Source of the DNA: DASRQK01 sp964401685
Lineage (GTDB): Bacteria > Bacteroidota > Bacteroidia > Sphingobacteriales > Sphingobacteriaceae
DNA: 34,074 nt
Direction: 5' to 3'
Assembly: GCA_964401685.1 (NCBI GenBank)
Contig: CAYNZH010000025.1
Location: forward strand, 1-34,074
A program made the position numbers and the translations under genes. Positions 29,709 through 34,074 of the stretch are shown here, piece after piece. A model generated the notes under the pieces. The model searched no databases and was not told where the DNA came from. It worked only from the letters and a program-made list of their open reading frames with translations. Positions within the stretch are counted from its first letter, which is position 1. Every line of letters begins with the position of its first letter.

Positions 29709-29963
29709 TTACTTAGCTCTTTCTAAAATTTCTACTAATCTCCAGTTCTTGGTCTTACTCAGCGGACGAGTTTCCATAATCAACACCGAATCGCCGATAC
29801 CGCAGGTGTTTTCTTCGTCATGAGCAGTGAATTTGGTGGTCTTCTTTACGAACTTACCATAAATCGGGTGCTTCACTTTCCTTTCGACAGCAACCACAAT
29901 GGATTTGTCCATTTTGTTACTTACCACCAAGCCGATCCTTGTTTTTCTTAATTTTCTTTCCAT
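29709..29963 (-). CDS. rpsQ: 30S ribosomal protein S17
   Basis: 84 aa. OB-fold 16S rRNA-binding protein. Typical: RKTRIGLVVSNKMDKSIVVAVERKVKHPIYGKFVKKTTKFTAHDE (read in parts), GDSVLIMETRPLSKTKNWRLVEILERAK. 11 nt after rpmC. Confidence 0.98.
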   Translation of the reverse strand: MERKLRKTRIGLVVSNKMDKSIVVAVERKVKHPIYGKFVKKTTKFTAHDEENTCGIGDSVLIMETRPLSKTKNWRLVEILERAK

Positions 29964-29974
29964 TTCGACTTTTT

Positions 29975-30208
29975 TTATGCTTCAGCGGCTGTTTCCTTGT
30001 TCGAATCCTGAGATTCTGCTAGTTCACGCTTTTTCAACTCTGTTAATAAGCGGGCGATCGTCCTACGTACATACTTGATGCGGTTAGGGTTTTCTATAGC
30101 AGAAACAGCATGTGCAAATTTTAATTTACCGAGGTTGGCTCTCTCTTCCGAGATCTGAGCAACTAAATCCTCTTTTGACAATTCTAAAATTTCTGAATTT
30201 TTCATCAT
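29975..30208 (-). CDS. rpmC: 50S ribosomal protein L29
   Basis: 77 aa. Sits at the exit tunnel near the signal recognition particle and trigger factor site. Core: MKNSEILELSKEDLVAQISEERANLGKLKFAHAVSAIENPNRIKYVRRTIARLLTELKKREL (read in parts). A short acidic tail (ESQDSNKETAAEA) follows. Two adjacent ATG codons are possible starts. A 94-nt gap with a hairpin precedes it. Confidence 0.97.
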   Translation of the reverse strand: MMKNSEILELSKEDLVAQISEERANLGKLKFAHAVSAIENPNRIKYVRRTIARLLTELKKRELAESQDSNKETAAEA

Positions 30209-30246
30209 TTAATTGTTTTGTTGTTGCCGACCAGCATGGGATATTC

Positions 30247-30275
30247 GGTGTTTAAAGGTAACGGCAATAAACACC
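30247..30275 (-). promoter_or_regulatory. Perfect hairpin in the rplP-rpmC gap
   Basis: GGTGTTTA (30247-30254) pairs over 8 bp with TAAACACC (30268-30275) around a 13-nt loop, between the rplP stop and the rpmC start. No T-run follows on the minus strand, so it is not a classical terminator. Confidence 0.5.
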
Positions 30276-30302
30276 ATCCTAAGCGGATCCAGCGAACGAT
30301 CT

Positions 30303-30725
30303 TTATGCTTCAACGTAGTCTCTACGTATCACAAACTTGGTTTGCACCGGCAATTTTTGAGCTGCCAAACGAAGCGCTTCTTTTGCAACTTCCAAAGGAA
30401 CACCTTCTGCTTCAAATAACATACGGCCCGGGCGTACGACTGCCACCCAGTATTCTGGAGCACCCTTACCCTTACCCATACGTACCTCAGCTGGCTTCTT
30501 TGTCACTGGCTTGTCTGGGAACACGCGAATCCACACCTGCCCTTCCCTCTTCATAAAGCGGGTAACGGCGATACGAGCGGCTTCAATTTGACGGCTAGTA
30601 ATCCAAGCCGGTTCCATACTCTTAATACCGAAGGATCCAAAAGCCAATTCAGCACCTCTGCTTGCATTGCCTTTCATGCGACCCTTTTGCATCTTTCTGA
30701 ACTTTGTTCTTTTTGGCTGTAACAT
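30303..30725 (-). CDS. rplP: 50S ribosomal protein L16
   Basis: 140 aa. Organises the A-site region of the 50S subunit. Typical: MLQPKRTKFRKMQKGRMKG, ARIAVTRFMKREGQVWIRVFPDKPVTKKPAEVRMGKGKGAPEYWVAVVRPGRMLFE (read in parts). The equivalent of E. coli Arg81 lies in the MGKGKG-EYWVA region. 60 nt after rpsC. Confidence 0.98.
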   Translation of the reverse strand: MLQPKRTKFRKMQKGRMKGNASRGAELAFGSFGIKSMEPAWITSRQIEAARIAVTRFMKREGQVWIRVFPDKPVTKKPAEVRMGKGKGAPEYWVAVVRPGRMLFEAEGVPLEVAKEALRLAAQKLPVQTKFVIRRDYVEA

Positions 30726-30785
30726 GTTCGTATTTTTTATTCCTGCAATCCTGCAGTAAAATGCTTAAATCTAACTATTTTACGA

Positions 30786-31592
30786 TTAACCTCTTCTCTG
30801 GCCTTGTCCGCCTCGGCGATCACCACCGCCGCTGCGACGATCACCACCGCCACTGCGACGATCACCACCACCACGACGATCACCACCGCCACGACGATCA
30901 CCTGGATGGCCTTCTGCACGTCCTTTAGGACCGGCACCCTGACCTACGTTTGGAGAAAGATCACGCTTTCCATAAACTTCACCTTTGCAGATCCAGACTT
31001 TTACGCCGATCTTGCCATATGTAGTCAACGCCTCAGCGAGTGCATAATCGATGTCCGCACGGAACGTATGCAAAGGAATTCTGCCTTCTTTGTATTGCTC
31101 TGTACGCGCCATTTCGGCACCGCCCAGACGACCTGCACACATGATCTTGATTCCTTCGGCTCCCATTCTCATCGTAGAAGCAATCGAGGTCTTCATAGCC
31201 CGACGGAAAGAAATCCTCGCCTCAAGCTGCTTCGCAACGCCTTCAGCGACCAACTGCGCATCAAGCTCAGGACGTTTGATCTCAAAAATATTGATCTGAA
31301 CGTCTTTCTTGGTCAGCTTTTTCAGCTCTTCCTTGATTTTATCAACTTCCTGTCCACCTTTTCCGATAACGATCCCAGGTCTTGCCGTGTGAATAGTAAC
31401 GGTGATACGCTTCAATGTACGCTCAATGACTACTTTCGCGACACCTCCCTTGGAGATACGAACTGAAAGGTATTTACGGATTTTTTCGTCCTCAACTAAT
31501 TTATCAGAATAGTTTTTTCCTCCGTACCAATTGGAATCCCATCCTTTGATGATTCCTAATCTGTTACCTATTGGATTTGCTTTTTGTCCCAT
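30786..31592 (-). CDS. rpsC: 30S ribosomal protein S3 with GDRR-repeat tail
   Basis: 268 aa. KH domain and C-terminal domain are normal: MGQKANPIGNRLGIIKGWDSNWYGGKNY (read in parts), the KH loop RPGIVIGKGGQEVDKIKEEL, AEGVAKQLEARISFRRAMK, and YGKIGVKVWICKGEVYGKRD. After residue about 228 follows a basic, glycine-rich tail with five GDRR units (see repeat at 30813-30902). E. coli S3 is 233 aa and lacks it. The tail could bind mRNA at the entry channel (inference). Confidence 0.97.
   Translation of the reverse strand: MGQKANPIGNRLGIIKGWDSNWYGGKNYSDKLVEDEKIRKYLSVRISKGGVAKVVIERTLKRITVTIHTARPGIVIGKGGQEVDKIKEELKKLTKKDVQINIFEIKRPELDAQLVAEGVAKQLEARISFRRAMKTSIASTMRMGAEGIKIMCAGRLGGAEMARTEQYKEGRIPLHTFRADIDYALAEALTTYGKIGVKVWICKGEVYGKRDLSPNVGQGAGPKGRAEGHPGDRRGGGDRRGGGDRRSGGGDRRSGGGDRRGGQGQRRG
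30813..30902 (-). repeat. Tandem repeat encoding the GDRR tail of S3
   Basis: Five units of 18-21 nt encode GDRRGG or GDRRSGG. Unit length variation shows that the repeat has changed by in-frame slippage. It is the only obvious short tandem repeat in the window. Confidence 0.85.
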
Positions 31593-31601
31593 TTCAATAA
31601 A

Positions 31602-32048
31602 TTAGTTTTGTTCTACGTTATTTGCCTTACTCTCCACACTATCCACGACAATGGTTACATGGTTGGAACGCTTTCTGATACGGAATCCGCGGCCTTGTGC
31701 AGCGGGACGTAAACGCTTCAACTGACGGCCTCCGCCGACTGAAATCTCTTTCACATACAATCCACTCTCTTCCACCGTCTTTCCTTCGTTTTTTGCTTCC
31801 CAGTTATTGATTGCGGAAAGTAGAAGTTTCTCTACCCGGATAGCTGCTTCTTTACCCGTATTTTTTAGGATGTAAAGCGCATATTCTACCTTTTCTCCAC
31901 GAATCAAATCCACAACAAGGCGCATTTTGCGGGGCGACGTAGGGCAATTCAATAATTTGGCAGTAGAAGCTCCTCCTACCTGAGCTTTTTCCTGCTCTTT
32001 TCGCTGCTTTATGATAACAGACTTTTTCAATTTTCTAGTTGCTTCCAT
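31602..32048 (-). CDS. rplV: 50S ribosomal protein L22
   Basis: 148 aa against 110 in E. coli. An N-terminal extension of about 28 residues (MEATRKLKKSVIIKQRKEQ and onward) precedes the core: LLNCPTSPRKMRLVVDLIRGEKVEYALYILKNT, and the tunnel-lining loop SVGGGRQLKRLRPAAQGRGFRIRKRSNHVTIVV (both read in parts). Extensions like this are usual in Bacteroidota. Macrolide contacts would lie in the loop. Confidence 0.97.
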   Translation of the reverse strand: MEATRKLKKSVIIKQRKEQEKAQVGGASTAKLLNCPTSPRKMRLVVDLIRGEKVEYALYILKNTGKEAAIRVEKLLLSAINNWEAKNEGKTVEESGLYVKEISVGGGRQLKRLRPAAQGRGFRIRKRSNHVTIVVDSVESKANNVEQN

Positions 32049-32054
32049 TGCCTA

Positions 32055-32321
32055 TTATTTTTTCTTTTCTGCGTGGCCTCTGAAAGTGCGCGTGGGCGCA
32101 AATTCACCAAGCTTATGACCAACCATATTTTCCGTCACGTAAACGGGAATAAATTTGTTTCCATTATGGACTGCGAAGGTATGACCCACGAAATCTGGTG
32201 AAATAACCGATCTTCTAGACCAGGTCTTTACAACTGACTTCTTGTTTGCGTCATTCATAGAAAGAACTTTTCTCTCTAAGTTGTGGTCTATATAAGGACC
32301 TTTTTTAATTGAACGCGCCAT
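32055..32321 (-). CDS. rpsS: 30S ribosomal protein S19
   Basis: 88 aa. 30S head protein. Typical: ARSIKKGPYIDHNLERKV, KTWSRRSVISPDFVGHTFAVHNGNKFIPVYVTENMVGHKLGEFAPTRTFRGH (read in parts). Its start overlaps the rplB stop by one base. Confidence 0.98.
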   Translation of the reverse strand: MARSIKKGPYIDHNLERKVLSMNDANKKSVVKTWSRRSVISPDFVGHTFAVHNGNKFIPVYVTENMVGHKLGEFAPTRTFRGHAEKKK

Positions 32322-33145
32322 TATTTTTTCCTTCTCTCAATGATGTAACGATTAGATATTTTCTTCTTTGCACGGGTTTTAAAGCCTTTAGCCAGCAAAC
32401 CTTTGCGCGAACGCGGGTGTCCACCTGATGCGCGGCCTTCTCCACCACCCATTGGGTGATCGACAGGGTTCATCGCTACACCACGAACGCGTGGGCGACG
32501 GCCCAACCAACGCTTGCGACCTGCTTTACCCAAAACCTCATTGGCTTTCTCTGCGTTTGAAACAGAACCAATAGTTGCCACGCAGGTCAGTAGGATCATA
32601 CGTGTTTCACCCGAAGGCAATTTGATGATCGCATACTTACCGTCCCTTGCCGACAACTGAGCGTGCGTTCCAGCACTACGTGCAATAGATCCACCCTGTC
32701 CCGGATTCAACTCTATATTATGGATGATAGAACCCAAGGGAATGTTTTGAAGTGGCAAGGTGTTTCCAAGCTCAGGAGCAACGCTATTGCCAGAAATCAC
32801 TTGCTGTCCTACGTTCAGTCCTTCCGGAGCAATGATATAACGCTTCTCACCATCTGCATAGTGTAGAAGTGCAATACGCGCCGAACGGTTCGGATCGTAC
32901 TCGATAGTAGCAACCGTTGCTGAGATATCTTTTTTATCGCGTTTAAAATCTATGATACGGTACGCCTTTTTGTGGCCACCACCTAGATTACGCATAGTCA
33001 TTTTACCGGACTTATTACGGCCACCTGATTTCTTGATTTTCACAACCAATGACTTCTCAGGGACGTTGGTCGTCACATCCGAGTAGTCACCGCCCACTCG
33101 AAAGCGGGTTCCAGGGGTAACCGGTTTGAATCTTTTAACTGCCAT
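32321..33145 (-). CDS. rplB: 50S ribosomal protein L2
   Basis: 274 aa, normal length. Core protein for subunit association and peptidyl transfer. Visible: RFRVGGDYSDVT, IDFKRDKKDISATVATIEYDPNRSARIALLHYADGEKRYI (read in parts), SARDGKYAIIKLPSGETR and the conserved RGVAMNPVDHPMGGGEG with the catalytic-region His (His229 of E. coli). Only 2 nt from rplW. Confidence 0.98.
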   Translation of the reverse strand: MAVKRFKPVTPGTRFRVGGDYSDVTTNVPEKSLVVKIKKSGGRNKSGKMTMRNLGGGHKKAYRIIDFKRDKKDISATVATIEYDPNRSARIALLHYADGEKRYIIAPEGLNVGQQVISGNSVAPELGNTLPLQNIPLGSIIHNIELNPGQGGSIARSAGTHAQLSARDGKYAIIKLPSGETRMILLTCVATIGSVSNAEKANEVLGKAGRKRWLGRRPRVRGVAMNPVDHPMGGGEGRASGGHPRSRKGLLAKGFKTRAKKKISNRYIIERRKK

Positions 33146-33147
33146 TT

Positions 33148-33453
33148 TTATTGAATATTGCTATAAAAGTCGATAGTTTCACCGTCCTTGATCGTGATGA
33201 CGGCCTTTTTGTACTTCGCACTGCGTCCGGAAATGAAACCGGCTTTAGTATAACGGCTTTTGTTTTTACCAGCAACAACAGAAGTGTTGACGGCCAGTAC
33301 CGTTACATTAAACATCTCTTCTACCGCAGATTTAATCTGGATCTTGTTTGCCTTGGGATCCACTTTGAACGCATAACGGTTCAAATTTTCCGTCAAAGCC
33401 GAAGCCTTCTCTGTGAGTATTGGTTTTTGAATGATTCCCATATTACTTGGCAA
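33148..33453 (-). CDS. rplW: 50S ribosomal protein L23
   Basis: 101 aa. Located at the exit tunnel, docking site for trigger factor and SRP. Typical: IQKPILTEKASALTENLNRYAFKVDPKANKIQIKSAVEEMFNVTVLAVNT (read in parts). The first 11 nt overlap rplD, so translation is probably coupled. Confidence 0.97.
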   Translation of the reverse strand: MPSNMGIIQKPILTEKASALTENLNRYAFKVDPKANKIQIKSAVEEMFNVTVLAVNTSVVAGKNKSRYTKAGFISGRSAKYKKAVITIKDGETIDFYSNIQ

Positions 33454-34072
33454 ATGCCTCCTCCAATGATTTAATGGAATCTGAAGTGAACAACAACTTT
33501 CCTGCGTTCAATACATCGTGTGTATTCAATGACGCGATCGTCGTTACTTTAGTTTTTTTCAAATTCCTGCTGGACAAATAAACGTTACTATCCGTGGTTG
33601 GCAGCACCAAAAGTGTTTTCTCTGAAGCCACATTCAAATTGTTGATCATCTGAAGATAGCTCTTGGTTTTCGCTGACTCAAAAGTCACTTGATCCAACAC
33701 GAGGATATTATTTTCTTTCGCTTTATAACTGAGTGCTGATTTACGAGCAACTTGCTTCAGTTTTCTATTTAATTTGAAACCGTAGTCTCTTGGCTGAGGG
33801 CCGAAAACACGACCACCGCCATTGAACAATGGCGACTTGATGCTACCTGCACGCGCACCACCGGTTCCTTTTTGTTTGTGCAGTTTACGTGTAGATCCTG
33901 CGATCTCATTTCTCTGCTTTGCTTTGTGGGTACCTTGACGTTGGTTAGCCAAAAACTGCTTAACGTCCAAGTAAATTGCATGGTCGTTAGGCTCCACCCC
34001 AAAAATCGAATCAGGAAGCTGCACCTTGGCACCTGTTTCTTTACCTGATATATCTAAAACTTTAACTTCCAT
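33443..34072 (-). CDS. rplD: 50S ribosomal protein L4
   Basis: 209 aa, complete: the ATG lies at 34072-34070, two bases from the edge. Tunnel-constriction protein. The extended loop is visible (RNEIAGSTRKLHKQKGTGGARAGSIKSPLFNGGGRVFGPQPRDYGFKLNRKLKQVARKSALS, read in parts). In E. coli L4 represses the S10 operon; its leader would lie outside this window, as would rplC and rpsJ. Confidence 0.97.
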   Translation of the reverse strand: MEVKVLDISGKETGAKVQLPDSIFGVEPNDHAIYLDVKQFLANQRQGTHKAKQRNEIAGSTRKLHKQKGTGGARAGSIKSPLFNGGGRVFGPQPRDYGFKLNRKLKQVARKSALSYKAKENNILVLDQVTFESAKTKSYLQMINNLNVASEKTLLVLPTTDSNVYLSSRNLKKTKVTTIASLNTHDVLNAGKLLFTSDSIKSLEEAFAK

Positions 34073-34074
34073 CT

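Noticed and set aside
30737..30937. Val/Ala/Ile-rich minus-strand frame and Thr-rich plus-strand frame over the end of rpsC
   Set aside because: Both are other readings of the GDRR tandem repeat of S3. The runs come from the repeat, not from selection.
1..34074. tRNA or rRNA genes, CRISPR arrays, insertion sequences, integrase or attachment sites
   Set aside because: I looked for spacer-repeat periodicity, transposase motifs, terminal inverted repeats and tRNA cloverleaf marks and saw none. A tool search would be more sensitive.

Overview
The window comes from a chromosome of a Bacteroidota bacterium, most likely from the Sphingobacteriales/Sphingobacteriaceae (order and family are inferred). 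Evidence: Bacteroidota promoter elements (TTG, about 19 nt, TAnnTTTG) in several intergenic regions, weak Shine-Dalgarno sites, PepSY-like and DUF4920 envelope proteins typical of the phylum, a Rho with a low-complexity N-terminal insert, and the protein sequences of MetG, DapD, PssA and the ribosomal proteins. Three runs of exactly 100 N (5203-5302, 11603-11702, 15428-15527) interrupt dapD, a VOC dioxygenase gene and pssA. They look like placeholders for about 250 missing bases each.

Region 1 (1-3302): an AT-rich, plus-strand tandem array of small membrane proteins that I cannot assign to a known family. Two types alternate: type A (about 100-115 aa, three predicted helices) and type B (about 150-170 aa, four predicted helices, a G-x-Y-x-YYD motif and an LPFQxIKD motif). 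The order is A(3' end only)-A-B-B-B-A-B-B. Two type B genes share almost identical 5' ends but have different 3' halves. The array ends at a bidirectional terminator.

Region 2 (3337-4715, minus): two exported PepSY-like proteins downstream of a small S4-domain RNA-binding protein.

Region 3 (4769-19490): housekeeping genes on both strands. They are dapD-YrdC/Sua5 (lysine/cell wall; tRNA t6A), a DUF4920 exported protein and folP, facing metG; an LD-carboxypeptidase facing an MhqD-like esterase and an MhqO-like ring-cleaving dioxygenase; a divergent Crp/Fnr-type regulator; a BadF-type sugar kinase; rho-pssA facing a folK gene fused to an HPt phosphotransfer domain; and sppA with an HMG-CoA lyase. 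Four convergent pairs here overlap at their 3' ends (folP/metG, LD-carboxypeptidase/esterase, regulator/kinase, pssA/folK).

Region 4 (19543-34072, minus): the S10-spc-alpha ribosomal superoperon from rplD to rplQ, in canonical order with secY, map, infA, rpmJ and rpoA, ending at a strong terminator. A well-matched internal promoter precedes infA. Most of the few long intergenic gaps contain inverted repeats that are not classical terminators. S14, L36 and S4 are zinc-ligand-free versions, and S3 carries a GDRR-repeat tail.

Most noteworthy: the membrane-protein array with mosaic paralogs, the FolK-HPt fusion, the putative quinone-detoxification locus with a palindromic operator, the double-faced metG/LD-carboxypeptidase promoter palindrome, and the hairpins inside the ribosomal superoperon. 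I found no tRNA, rRNA, CRISPR array or insertion sequence.
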